From NCBI RefSeq assembly GCF_028622115.1, contig NZ_CP097263.1, forward strand, positions 4,278,001 to 4,342,000: a DNA stretch of 64,000 bases, written 5' to 3'. A program made the position numbers and the translations under genes. This document shows, one piece after another, positions 7,991 through 16,076 of this stretch. The notes below the pieces were generated by a model. That model ran no database searches. It was not told the origin of the DNA and saw nothing but the letters and a program-made list of their open reading frames with translations. This stretch comes from Kutzneria chonburiensis (lineage in GTDB: Bacteria > Actinomycetota > Actinomycetes > Mycobacteriales > Pseudonocardiaceae). Numbering within the stretch: the first letter of the stretch is position 1; each line of letters starts with the position of its first letter.

Positions 7991-8059
7991 GACTTCACCA
8001 TGGCAGAAGAAATGCCGGCGGCTGACCGGCGACGACCGGTCGGCCTCCCGTTCGTGTCC

Positions 8060-8075
8060 GTCCGGCGCACCGGAC
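8060..8075 (-). terminator. weak hairpin after the 107-residue gene
   Basis: GTCCGG-CGCA-CCGGAC, a 6-bp perfect stem 17 bp downstream of the minus-strand stop at 8092. There is no T-run, so the assignment is tentative. Confidence 0.3.
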
Positions 8076-8091
8076 CGGAAATCCGGACCGC

Positions 8092-8415
8092 TCAGGCCAG
8101 AAACTTGGCGATCAGCTTGGTGACCTCCATGACCGGCTCGCTCAGCACACCGACCACGGCGGCGATGCGCTGCCAGCCGGTGCGCACGACTTCCTTGTCC
8201 GGCTTGCCACTTCGCAGCTGGGCCTCGATCTCGTCCAGCCGCGCCCGCACGTCGTCACGGCCGTCGGGCGGCGCGTCGCCGAGCAGATCCGTCCGCCGCG
8301 ACAGCAGTGCCGTGAGCAAGGCATCCGATGCGGCCCCGTAGTTGTTGACGGTGGCGCGATTGCCGATGGCGCTGCCGCTGATGTGCGCGTTGCCGAGGTC
8401 GAACTTGTCGCCCAT
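8092..8415 (-). CDS. small protein with N-terminal glycine/asparagine-rich strand motif
   Basis: 107 residues. It begins MGDKFDLGNAHISGSAIGN then ATVNNYG, a motif of the kind found at the start of many small actinobacterial accessory and effector-associated proteins. A predicted helical hairpin follows (DVRARLDEIEAQLRS) and then an amphipathic helix (GWQRIAAVVGVLSEPVMEVTKLIAKF). The start codon lies 3 bp after the stop of the upstream zinc-ribbon membrane protein, whose ribosome site GAAGGG overlaps that stop, so the two are coupled. The upstream protein ends with a similar string (NNYNLQGSTLVDSAVGTGS). The shared motif suggests the two interact; no function is known. Confidence 0.65.
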   Translation of the reverse strand: MGDKFDLGNAHISGSAIGNRATVNNYGAASDALLTALLSRRTDLLGDAPPDGRDDVRARLDEIEAQLRSGKPDKEVVRTGWQRIAAVVGVLSEPVMEVTKLIAKFLA

Positions 8416-8418
8416 CGC

Positions 8419-10194
8419 CTAGCCCTTCTTGTTGTTCACCGAGCTGCCGGTGCCCACCGCGGAGTCGACGAGCGTGCTGCCCTGGAGGTTGTAGTTGTTG
8501 ACCTGCGGATCGGCCAGCTTCATGAACTCGACCGCCGAATAACCCCGCTCCTGGAGGTACTCCCCCACCGCACGGAACAGCGTCGAGTCGAGGATGCGCA
8601 CGTACCGCTCGACGTCCACGTCCTGGAAGTAGCTCTGCACGCGGTCGGCCTGGGCGTACTCGCGCAGGCTGCGGTCGGCCCCGTACTTGGCCGGCATCAC
8701 CTCGTTCACGCCCTGCTTCAACGGCTTGAACCGGCGGAACACCGACACCGCCCGGCGCACGATCGTCGCCGGCAGCACAAGAATCTCCAGCAGCGACGAC
8801 TTGATCGGCGCCAGCAGGGGATCCCGGTACTCGTCGATGGCCCGGAACCCGGGCATGATCGGCAGCAGCGCGAAGAACTGCCACTCCAGGAACAGCATCT
8901 TCTGGTCGGTGCCGGCGTGCACGTAGCAGGAGGTGGTGAGATCCCGGTCCCACGCCTCGACCCGGTAGCAGCTGTAGTAGCGCGCCCATTCCACGGCGGC
9001 GTCGGCCAGCGACCGGGCCTGCTCGGTGGTGATGCGCGAGCTCGGCGCGTGATCAAGCGTGGGCAGGATCTCCGGCACGGTCCGGTGGTCGATCACCAGC
9101 CGGTCGGCCGGGATCAGCACCTGCTCGCGCCGCACCAGTTCCTCCAGCCGACGGCCCGGCCCGAGGGTGGACGTGGACCGCAGCCGGTTGATCGCCGCGG
9201 TGATGTGGTCGTGCAAACCGGTGACGCTGATGGGTTCCGGCGCTTCGTCCTCATCGGACGGTTCGAGGGCCAGCGCGATGACCTGGTCGTGCACCGGCAC
9301 GCCGGCCCCGATGAACGGTGAGAAACCCCGGTGCACCACCACATCGGCGTCGCCGGCCCGCTGACCGGACTGCTCGGTGGCGGCGACCCGGTTCAGCGGC
9401 AGCTGGAAGGTCGGCAGCCCGAGGCCGCGCAGCCGGGCCTCCCACTCGTGCCGGCTGGTTCGCCCGTCGGGCAGGAAGTCGTTGCGGCGGAAGCGGTTGA
9501 ACACCAGGTAGTGCACGGCGAACTCGTCGACCACGATCACCGCAACGATGGCGATCAGCAGCAGCACCGTGATGATCAGGTCGAGGGTCAGGAAACCGCT
9601 GCCCGACGACGTGTCCACGCCACCGGAAGGGTAGCCGCCCGAGGGGTAGCCGCCGGGATAGCCATAGCTGCCCGAGGAGCTGCTGCTGCCCAGGGACGAG
9701 AAGATCGCGAACGCGGCGAAGCCCAGCGTGCCGAGAACAGCGGCGAGGACCGCGCCGATCACCACCACGACCACGGCGATGATCGCGCTGCGCCGGCTGA
9801 TCACGAAGCGCCCCAGCAACATCGCCACCACCAGCGCGAACACCAACCACGGCACGAACAGCACGGGATTGGCGATCAGCAAGGCGGCCAACAGGATCAG
9901 CAGCACGCCGTCGCGGATCCGGCGGCGGGCCCGGGCGGCGACGGCCTCGCGCAGCACCGACGTGGTGTCGACGCCGGGCGCGGGCGGGATGGCCCGCAAC
10001 GGTTCCACCAGGAACTCCCGGATCGCCGTGTTGGCGTAAACCTCGCTGAGCTGCGCGGCCGCACACAGATAGCGTGTCGTGTTGTCGCGCTGCACCAGCG
10101 AGGCCCCGCAGCCCTGGCAGAACTTGTCGCCGGCGGCATTCACCGTGGCACAGCGCCAACAGTGCTGGTTGCGTTCGGTGATGCCGGCAGCCAT
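8419..10194 (-). CDS. zinc-ribbon multi-pass membrane protein
   Basis: 591 residues, ATG preceded by GGAGGGAG. An N-terminal four-Cys zinc ribbon (about 12-33: CWRCATVNAAGDKFCQGCG) is followed by a helical segment, then hydrophobic helices at about 98-125 and 135-170. A Gly/Ser/Tyr/Pro-rich loop comes next (about 173-200), then another helix pair (about 205-230) and a long soluble C-terminal region of about 350 residues. The protein ends in an Asn/Gly/Ser string like the N-terminus of the coupled downstream protein. No enzyme motif is visible. The layout points to a membrane scaffold or stress sensor. The family is one I do not recognise by name. Confidence 0.7.
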   Translation of the reverse strand: MAAGITERNQHCWRCATVNAAGDKFCQGCGASLVQRDNTTRYLCAAAQLSEVYANTAIREFLVEPLRAIPPAPGVDTTSVLREAVAARARRRIRDGVLLILLAALLIANPVLFVPWLVFALVVAMLLGRFVISRRSAIIAVVVVVIGAVLAAVLGTLGFAAFAIFSSLGSSSSSGSYGYPGGYPSGGYPSGGVDTSSGSGFLTLDLIITVLLLIAIVAVIVVDEFAVHYLVFNRFRRNDFLPDGRTSRHEWEARLRGLGLPTFQLPLNRVAATEQSGQRAGDADVVVHRGFSPFIGAGVPVHDQVIALALEPSDEDEAPEPISVTGLHDHITAAINRLRSTSTLGPGRRLEELVRREQVLIPADRLVIDHRTVPEILPTLDHAPSSRITTEQARSLADAAVEWARYYSCYRVEAWDRDLTTSCYVHAGTDQKMLFLEWQFFALLPIMPGFRAIDEYRDPLLAPIKSSLLEILVLPATIVRRAVSVFRRFKPLKQGVNEVMPAKYGADRSLREYAQADRVQSYFQDVDVERYVRILDSTLFRAVGEYLQERGYSAVEFMKLADPQVNNYNLQGSTLVDSAVGTGSSVNNKKG

Positions 10195-10204
10195 GGCCGC
10201 TCCC

Positions 10205-10227
10205 TCCGGGCGAGTTTCCCGCCCGGA
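10205..10227 (-). terminator. hairpin between protease gene and membrane protein gene
   Basis: TCCGGGCG and CGCCCGGA form an 8-bp perfect stem with a 7-nt loop, downstream of the protease stop (10262) and just before the ribosome site of the next gene. It probably ends the protease transcript. Confidence 0.5.
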
Positions 10228-10261
10228 GATCGCGTCCTACGCCAGTTGTCGTTAGCTCATG

Positions 10262-11044
10262 TCACTCGTTCGCGGCAATGCTGGCGTAGCCCACCTGGCT
10301 GCCGATCCAGTCCGCGACCACGTCGACGCGGGTGGTGGTCTCCGGGGTGTCGTGCGGGCAGTCCGGCCCGTCGCTCTCCACGGACACCAGCACGCCGGCC
10401 TTCACGCCGATCGGGCGGAAGTAGGGCGCGCCCGAGTCGTACAGGCAGGCGCTGGTGTCGGGCGCCGGGGAGACGCCGTGCACCAGCAGGTTGACGTCCT
10501 CGACCGTGGACACGGCCACGCCGCCGTACGTCATGTGCGTGCCCGGAGTCGGGTTGACCGAGTCCTTCGCGCCCCAGCCGGCGATGGTGAGCTGCTGGCC
10601 GACGGTCGGCTGCTGCCGGTTCACCAGCAGCGGCAGGATGCCGTACACCGGCTTGTCCAGCTTGCCCAGCGCGATGTCGCCCTTGGGGGCCTGCCGCACC
10701 TCGACCACGTTGGCGGTCTTGCCGCCGGCATCGGCCAGGTCGACCTTGCCCAGGGTGGCCGTGGTCGGGTACGGCACCGGGCCGCTGACCGGGTTGCGGT
10801 TGACGTCGTGGAAGCAGTGGCCGGCGGTGATCACCCACTGGGGCGCGATCAGCGCTCCGGAGCAGGCGCTCGACCGGGTGGTGCCGTCCGGGTTGGGGAT
10901 GTTCGTCATGGTGAACTTCACCGAGAACGGGAACATCCCGGGGGTCGCGTCGTGGCCGTCGGCCACCGCGCCGGCCGGGGCGGCGAACGCCCCGGACAAC
11001 GCGAGGGCAGCCGCCACCGCTACTGCGTAACGCTTGTGCGCCAC
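10262..11044 (-). CDS. secreted trypsin-like serine protease (S1)
   Basis: 260 residues starting at GTG, with a signal peptide (1-27, AFAAPAGAVA) and little or no propeptide. The catalytic triad is visible: His76 in VITAGHC, Asp123 in GDIALGKL, Ser204 in CLYDSGAPY. The usual GDSGGP is changed to YDSGAP, so the oxyanion-loop glycines differ. The enzyme may be active with altered specificity, or weak. Cys61/Cys77 and Cys200 fit the S1 disulfide pattern. It is expected to be extracellular. The gene is divergent from the response regulator-phosphatase gene, and the 190 bp between them must hold both promoters. Confidence 0.85.
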   Translation of the reverse strand: MAHKRYAVAVAAALALSGAFAAPAGAVADGHDATPGMFPFSVKFTMTNIPNPDGTTRSSACSGALIAPQWVITAGHCFHDVNRNPVSGPVPYPTTATLGKVDLADAGGKTANVVEVRQAPKGDIALGKLDKPVYGILPLLVNRQQPTVGQQLTIAGWGAKDSVNPTPGTHMTYGGVAVSTVEDVNLLVHGVSPAPDTSACLYDSGAPYFRPIGVKAGVLVSVESDGPDCPHDTPETTTRVDVVADWIGSQVGYASIAANE

Positions 11045-11235
11045 GGAAACTGGTCCAATCTCTGGGGGTGTTTGTCGCCATCCGGCCGTATGGGCAGGCC
11101 CGGATGGACGTTTCGCACGCTAGGAACACAACACGTCGGTCACAAGGGACGCGTGCGGGTGACCAGCGATGCGTGCCCGGAGTGTCGCACACCTAAGATC
11201 GGCCGGAAGGCAATTGGCACGAAGGGGCACGACAG

Positions 11236-12360
11236 TTGCAGGTGCTGCTGGTCGAGGACGACGACGGCGACGCCGTGCTGGTCACCGCGCTGCTCGACGA
11301 GGTGGGCGCGACGGTCGACGTGACGCGCGCGCGGACCGTGCGGGACGCGGTGGGGCTGCTGCCCGGCTTCGACTGCGTGCTGCTCGACCTCGGTCTGCCC
11401 GACGCCAGCGGCCTCGACGGCCTGCGCCGCATCCTGGAGCAGGCGGGGCAGGCCGCGGTGCTGGTGCTGACCGGTCACGACGACGAGGAGCGCGGGATTC
11501 AGGCGCTGGCCGTCGGCGCGCAGGACTACCTGGTCAAGGGCCAGGTCGACGGCTCGCTGCTGCTGCGCGGCATCCGGTACGCGGTGGAGCGCCGCCGGGC
11601 CGAGGACACGCACCGCCAGCTGCGCGAGGAGCGGCTGCTGGCCCAGGAGACGGCCCGGCTGGAGCGGGGCCTGCTGCCGACGCCGCTGCTCACCGAGCAG
11701 TCACCGCGGCTGACGTCCCGCTACCGCCCCGGACAGCGGCGCATGCAGCTCGGCGGCGACTTCTTCGACGCCGTCACCGGCCCGGACGGCTCGCTGCACG
11801 TGGTGATCGGCGACGTCTGCGGGCACGGCCCGGACGAGGCTGCGCTGGGCGTGTGCCTGCGGATCGCGTGGCGGGCCCTGGTGCTGGCCGGGCAGGCCGA
11901 CGACCAGGTGCTGAGCACGTTGCAGGAGCTGCTGATCCACGAGCGGCACCGTGAGGGCATCTTCACCACGCTGTGCATGGCCACCGTCGCCGCGGACCAG
12001 TCGTCGGCCGCCGTCTACCTGGCCGGGCACCCGTCGCCGATCCTGATCGACGACGCCGGGCCGCGGCCACTGCCCCGGGATCGCGCCGGGCTGCCGCTGG
12101 GCGTGCTGACCGAGGCCAAGTGGACGGCGTTGGAACTGGCGCTGGAGCCGGGGTGGTCGCTGCTGCTGTACACCGACGGCCTGATCGAGGGGCGGACCGG
12201 CGTCGGCCACGAGCGGCTGAACGTGGAGGGGCTGGTCGACCTGGTGGCCGTCTGCCACCGTGACGGCCTGGTCGGCGAGCTGCTGACGGCGGTGGAGCGG
12301 AACACCGTCGGCCAGCCGGACGACGACCTGGCCGTCGTCCTCCTCCAGGACAGCCGCTAG
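11236..12360 (+). CDS. response regulator with PP2C/RsbU-type phosphatase output
   Basis: 374 residues. The N-terminal receiver domain has the acidic pocket VEDDDGD, phospho-acceptor Asp51 in LLDLGLPD and Lys101 in YLVKGQ. After a helical linker (residues 120-155) comes a SpoIIE/RsbU-type Ser/Thr phosphatase with the metal-binding marks QLGGDFFDA, VIGDVCGHG, LAGHPSP and LLLYTDGLIEGR, ending QPDDDLAVVLL. Family role: phosphorylation-controlled dephosphorylation of an anti-sigma antagonist, i.e. partner switching. The TTG at 11236 follows AAGGGG; GTG 11242 is possible. A likely -10 (TAAGAT) lies 30 bp upstream. The kinase and Rcp1-like regulator 2 kb downstream may belong to the same signalling network. 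Confidence 0.85.
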   Translation: MQVLLVEDDDGDAVLVTALLDEVGATVDVTRARTVRDAVGLLPGFDCVLLDLGLPDASGLDGLRRILEQAGQAAVLVLTGHDDEERGIQALAVGAQDYLVKGQVDGSLLLRGIRYAVERRRAEDTHRQLREERLLAQETARLERGLLPTPLLTEQSPRLTSRYRPGQRRMQLGGDFFDAVTGPDGSLHVVIGDVCGHGPDEAALGVCLRIAWRALVLAGQADDQVLSTLQELLIHERHREGIFTTLCMATVAADQSSAAVYLAGHPSPILIDDAGPRPLPRDRAGLPLGVLTEAKWTALELALEPGWSLLLYTDGLIEGRTGVGHERLNVEGLVDLVAVCHRDGLVGELLTAVERNTVGQPDDDLAVVLLQDSR

Positions 12361-12368
12361 TTTCCTGC

Positions 12369-12417
12369 CACATGCGCTTCCCATGTGGCGTTCAGTGCCA
12401 CATGGGAAGCGCATGTG
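12369..12417. repeat. perfect 21-bp-arm palindrome, CACATG family copy 1
   Basis: Two 21-bp arms (12369-12389 and 12397-12417) are exact reverse complements around a 7-nt loop. Each begins or ends with CACATGCGCTTCCC or its complement. It starts 8 bp after the stop of the phosphatase gene and can act as a terminator. The same end sequences recur at 13964-14016 and, degraded, at 14037-14085, so it belongs to an interspersed palindromic family. Confidence 0.75.
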
Positions 12418-12509
12418 CGTCTTCGGGCGGGTTGCGGCGGCATCACGGGGTCGGTTGCCAAGGTGCGGGATCATTTCCGACGGCCTGAGAGTCGATCGGG
12501 AGGGGATTC

Positions 12510-13952
12510 ATGCGAGCGCGCAAGAATTGGCTCAGCACGGCAGTGGTCGCCACGGTGGTGGCGACCGGACTCGGCCTCGGCGGCGGTATCGCGTCCGCCG
12601 GCCAGGACTTCCAGCGGCCGACCGCCGGCAGCGACGGCGGCGGCGACAGCTACTACCCGCAGGACGGCAACGGCGGCTACGACGTCGCCGACTACAACCT
12701 CAAGGTCGGCTACGACCCGGCCACCCGCCAGCTCACCGGCCTGGAGCGGATCACCGCCTCCGCGACGCAGGCGCTGAGCTCGTTCGACCTGGACTTCCGC
12801 GGCCTGACCGTGGACTCGATCAAGGTCGACGGCCGCGCGGCGACGTTCACCCGCACCGGCGACCACGAGCTGGTGATCACGCCGAAGCTGCCGCTGTGGC
12901 GGTGGCAGCGGTTCTCGGTGGAGATCGCCTACCACGGCGTGCCGACGCCGATCGCCAACCCGCTGCTGGGCGACCTCGGCTGGCAGTACACCAACACCGG
13001 CGCGGCGTTCGTGGCCGGTGAGCCGCAGTCGGCGACCACCTGGTACCCGGTCAACGACACGCCGCGGGACAAGGCCACCTTCCACCTGGCGATCACCGTG
13101 CCGGACGAGTGGGGCGTGATCTCCAACGGCCGGGAGAAGGGCACGCACAAGGCACAGAACGGCACCACGCACGTGTGGGCCGAGGAGACGCCGATCGTGC
13201 CCTACATGACCACGGTGGCGATCGACAAGTGGACGTTCGACCGGCAGCAGCGGGCCGACGGGACGCCGATCGTCAGTGCGTTCTCCCCGGGCGTGCCGGA
13301 CTCGGTCAAGCAGGCCGAGGCCCGGCTGCCGGAGATCCTCGACTTCCTCGAGTCGAAGTTCGGGCCGTACCCGATCGACGCGGCCGGCGGCATCTTCCTC
13401 AACGCGCCGATCGGCTTCTCGCTGGAGACGATGAGCCGGCCGATCTACACCAGCCTGGCCGGTTCGGTCGGCGTGATCGTGCACGAGAACGCCCACCAGT
13501 GGTACGGCGACTCGGTCGCGGTGACGTCCTGGAAGGACGTCTGCATGAACGAGTGCTTCGCCTCCTACGCGCAGTGGCTGTGGAGCGAGGCCAAGGACAA
13601 TGTCGACCTCAACGCGCGCTACCTGACGGCCGTGAAGAACGCGTCGACCAACTTCTGGAACGCCAAGCTGTACGACATGGGCCCGGGCAACGAGTTCACC
13701 TATGTGTACTCGAAGGGCCCGGTCATGCTGCACGCGCTGCGCAACTACATCGGCCAGGAGGCGTTCGACCGCGTGCTGCGCACGTGGCCGTCGCTGCACC
13801 GCGCCGGCAACGGCACGATGCAGGGGTTCCAGCGGCTGACCGAGACGATCGCGCACCGCGACCTCTCGGGCTTCTTCAACGCCTGGGTCTACGGCACCGG
13901 CAAGCCGGCTGACGAGTTCCTCTACCCCGGCGGCCTCAAGCCCACCGCCTGA
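12510..13952 (+). CDS. secreted M1-family zinc metallopeptidase
   Basis: 480 residues. ATG follows GGGAGGGGATTC, and there is a signal peptide at 1-30. An N-terminal beta domain (about 55-235) carries the M1 sequence marks. The substrate-anchoring loop reads IGFSLETMSRPIY in place of the usual GAMEN. Zinc site: His325-Glu-Asn-Ala-His329 (HENAHQWYGDSV), with the third ligand Glu in the NECFASYAQWL motif. A catalytic-domain Tyr is likely in FTYVYSKGPVMLHALR. The helical C-terminal domain of large M1 enzymes is short. It is an extracellular aminopeptidase by family and stands alone between two CACATG palindromes. Confidence 0.88.
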   Translation: MRARKNWLSTAVVATVVATGLGLGGGIASAGQDFQRPTAGSDGGGDSYYPQDGNGGYDVADYNLKVGYDPATRQLTGLERITASATQALSSFDLDFRGLTVDSIKVDGRAATFTRTGDHELVITPKLPLWRWQRFSVEIAYHGVPTPIANPLLGDLGWQYTNTGAAFVAGEPQSATTWYPVNDTPRDKATFHLAITVPDEWGVISNGREKGTHKAQNGTTHVWAEETPIVPYMTTVAIDKWTFDRQQRADGTPIVSAFSPGVPDSVKQAEARLPEILDFLESKFGPYPIDAAGGIFLNAPIGFSLETMSRPIYTSLAGSVGVIVHENAHQWYGDSVAVTSWKDVCMNECFASYAQWLWSEAKDNVDLNARYLTAVKNASTNFWNAKLYDMGPGNEFTYVYSKGPVMLHALRNYIGQEAFDRVLRTWPSLHRAGNGTMQGFQRLTETIAHRDLSGFFNAWVYGTGKPADEFLYPGGLKPTA

Positions 13953-13963
13953 CGGACAAAACC

Positions 13964-14016
13964 GCCACATGCGCTCCGCACTTGCCTTTGAACGCCAAGT
14001 ACGGAGCGCATGTGGC
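13964..14016. repeat. 21-bp-arm palindrome, CACATG family copy 2
   Basis: Arms 13964-13984 and 13996-14016 match at 20 of 21 positions, with an 11-nt loop. The outer ends are GCCACATGCGCTCC and its complement, shared with copy 1. It lies 11 bp after the M1 peptidase stop, again placed like a terminator. Confidence 0.7.
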
Positions 14017-14036
14017 ACCAAAGCCGCCGGGACTGT

Positions 14037-14085
14037 CACATGAGCGTCATACTTGCCTCCCTGAGGCACATCCGGACCGCATGTG
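14037..14085. repeat. degenerate copy of the CACATG palindrome
   Basis: It starts CACATG and ends CATGTG with the same overall spacing as copies 1 and 2, and keeps the internal ACTTGCC of copy 2. The arms no longer pair well. It is followed by GCCGAAAAAAGTGGGG. Confidence 0.4.
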
Positions 14086-14145
14086 CCGAAAAAAGTGGGG
14101 GGTTGCGCTGCGCGGCGGGGCGGGCTGGCCGATGCTGTAGAGATC

Positions 14146-15639
14146 ATGGACGAGCGGATGGGGCCGGGCTGGCCGTTGCAGCGCTGGTATCTGGCCGTGG
14201 TCGTGGTGATGGTGCTGGTGGTGGCGGCCGCCGTCGGCGTCGGGGCGTGGGCGCTGCACAGCCTCAACGGCGCCCGGTCGCTGGTGGTCGACCAGATCGA
14301 CCCGGCGTCACGGCAGGCCCTGTCGCTGACGAACGCCCTGGTCGACGAGGAGACCGGCGTCCGCGGCTACGTGCTGACCGGCCGGCAGGACTTCCTCCAG
14401 CCCTACCAGGACGGTCAGCGGCAGGAAGCTCAGGCGGTCAGCGCCCTGCGCACGCTCCAGACGGGCGATCTGGCCTCGGCCGGCGCGGCCCTGGACGCGG
14501 TGCAGCAGGCGGCCGACCAGTGGCGTGACGAGTACGCCGTGCCGGCGATGGCCCAGGCCAACGCCGGCGACATCGAGCGGGGCAAGGCGTTGTTCGACCG
14601 GGTCCGCGCCGCGCTGAGCAGCCAGGATGCGCAGCTCACCGCGGCACGGGCCGGCGCTCGGGCGGCGTTGGCCGATGCCGCCGACAACCTGGTGACGGTC
14701 GGTGTCGTGGTGGCGGTCGCGCTGCTGGCGCTCATCGTGTTGCTGGCCCTGCTGGCGCACTACGGCATGGTGCGACCGGTGTCGAAGCTGGCCACCGAGG
14801 TGCGGCGGGTCGCCGACGGCCAGTTCCAGCGCAAGGTGGCCGGCAGCGGGCCGCGGGAGTTCGTCGGGCTGGCCGCGGACGTGGAGCAGATGCGGCTGCA
14901 CATCGTCAACGAGCTGGACACGCTGCACCAGGTGCACGACGAGCTGGAGCGGTCCAACCGCGAGCTGGAGCAGTTCGCCTACGTCGCCTCGCACGACCTC
15001 CAGGAGCCGCTGCGCAAGGTGGCCAGCTTCTGCCAGCTGCTGGAGCGCCGCTACAAGGGGCAGCTGGACGAGCGGGCCGACCAGTACATCGGCTTCGCCG
15101 TTGACGGGGCCAAGCGCATGCAGGTGCTGATCAACGACCTGCTGGCGTTCTCCCGGGTCGGCCGGCTGACCCGGGAGAAGGTCATCGTCGATTGCGACGA
15201 GATCGCCGCCCAGGCGGTGGCCAACCTGGGCCCGGCGATGGAGGAGACCGGCGCCGAGATCGAGGTCGGGCCGCTGCCGTCGGTGCGGGGCGAGCCGGCG
15301 CTGCTGGCCGCGGTGTTCCAGAACCTGCTGGGCAACGCCGTGAAGTTCCACGGCGAGGATCCGCCCCGGGTGACCCTTTCCGCCTTGCGGGACAACGACT
15401 TCTGGACGTTCACCTGCGCCGACAACGGCATCGGGATCGAGCCGGAGTACGCTGAGCGGGTCTTCGTGATCTTCCAGCGGCTGCATCCGAAGGACGCCTA
15501 TCCGGGCACCGGGATCGGGCTGGCGATGTGCCGCAAGATCATCGAGTACCACGGCGGTCGGATCTGGCTGGACACCGACGCCGACCGGGGCACCGTGTTC
15601 CGGTTCACCCTGCCGGTGGCCGACGAGGAGGCGCAGTGA
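14146..15639 (+). CDS. sensor histidine kinase with CHASE3-type extracellular domain
   Basis: 497 residues. TM1 at about 14-36. A helical extracytoplasmic domain with the CHASE3 signature ([19 protein letters not shown]) follows, then TM2 at about 185-210 and a HAMP domain ([18 protein letters not shown]). The HisKA domain has phospho-His283 in [15 protein letters not shown], and the HATPase domain reads [14 protein letters not shown], then [12 protein letters not shown] and [13 protein letters not shown]. The family is phytochrome-like, pairing with short Rcp1-type regulators, and the next gene is exactly that and overlaps the stop. The start is uncertain: ATG 14146 or 14158 fits the first TM helix; an upstream in-frame ATG at 14083 lies within the palindrome tail. 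Confidence 0.85.
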   Translation: MDERMGPGWPLQRWYLAVVVVMVLVVAAAVGVGAWALHSLNGARSLVVDQIDPASRQALSLTNALVDEETGVRGYVLTGRQDFLQPYQDGQRQEAQAVSALRTLQTGDLASAGAALDAVQQAADQWRDEYAVPAMAQANAGDIERGKALFDRVRAALSSQDAQLTAARAGARAALADAADNLVTVGVVVAVALLALIVLLALLAHYGMVRPVSKLATEVRRVADGQFQRKVAGSGPREFVGLAADVEQMRLHIVNELDTLHQVHDELERSNRELEQFAYVASHDLQEPLRKVASFCQLLERRYKGQLDERADQYIGFAVDGAKRMQVLINDLLAFSRVGRLTREKVIVDCDEIAAQAVANLGPAMEETGAEIEVGPLPSVRGEPALLAAVFQNLLGNAVKFHGEDPPRVTLSALRDNDFWTFTCADNGIGIEPEYAERVFVIFQRLHPKDAYPGTGIGLAMCRKIIEYHGGRIWLDTDADRGTVFRFTLPVADEEAQ

Positions 15640-16076
15640 CGGAGTCGTTCATGGACGTCGTGGACGTGCTGCTGGTCGAGGACGACCCGGGCGACGTGCT
15701 GATGACCCGTGAGGCCTTCGAACACCACAAGCTGCGCAACAAGCTGCACGTGGTGGCCGACGGTGTCGCGGCGCTGTCGTTCCTCCGCCGCGAGGGCGAG
15801 CACGCCGACGCGCCCCGGCCGGGCCTGGTGCTGCTCGACCTGAACCTGCCGCGCAAGGACGGCCGCGAGGTGCTGGCCGAGATCAAGTCGGACGAGTCGC
15901 TGCGCAGCATCCCGGTGGTCGTGCTGACCACGTCGGAGGCGGAGGAGGACATCCTGCGCAGTTACGACCTGCACGCCAACGCCTACGTGACCAAGCCGGT
16001 GGACTTCGACCGGTTCATCGACGTCATCCGGCAGATCGACGACTTCTTCGTCACCGTGGTGAAGCTGCCGCGGTGA
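15636..16076 (+). CDS. Rcp1-like single-domain response regulator
   Basis: 146 residues, receiver domain only: acidic pair in LLVEDDPGD, phospho-acceptor Asp68 in [12 protein letters not shown], Thr/Ser in [12 protein letters not shown], Lys120 in [13 protein letters not shown]. No DNA-binding output. The GTG start overlaps the kinase stop (GTGA) and is served by GAGGAGG, so kinase and regulator are translationally coupled and surely partners. It would pass phosphate or signal to another protein, possibly the PP2C-type regulator upstream. The last 26 bp overlap the 3' end of the convergent SARP-type regulator gene. Confidence 0.88.
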   Translation: MTESFMDVVDVLLVEDDPGDVLMTREAFEHHKLRNKLHVVADGVAALSFLRREGEHADAPRPGLVLLDLNLPRKDGREVLAEIKSDESLRSIPVVVLTTSEAEEDILRSYDLHANAYVTKPVDFDRFIDVIRQIDDFFVTVVKLPR

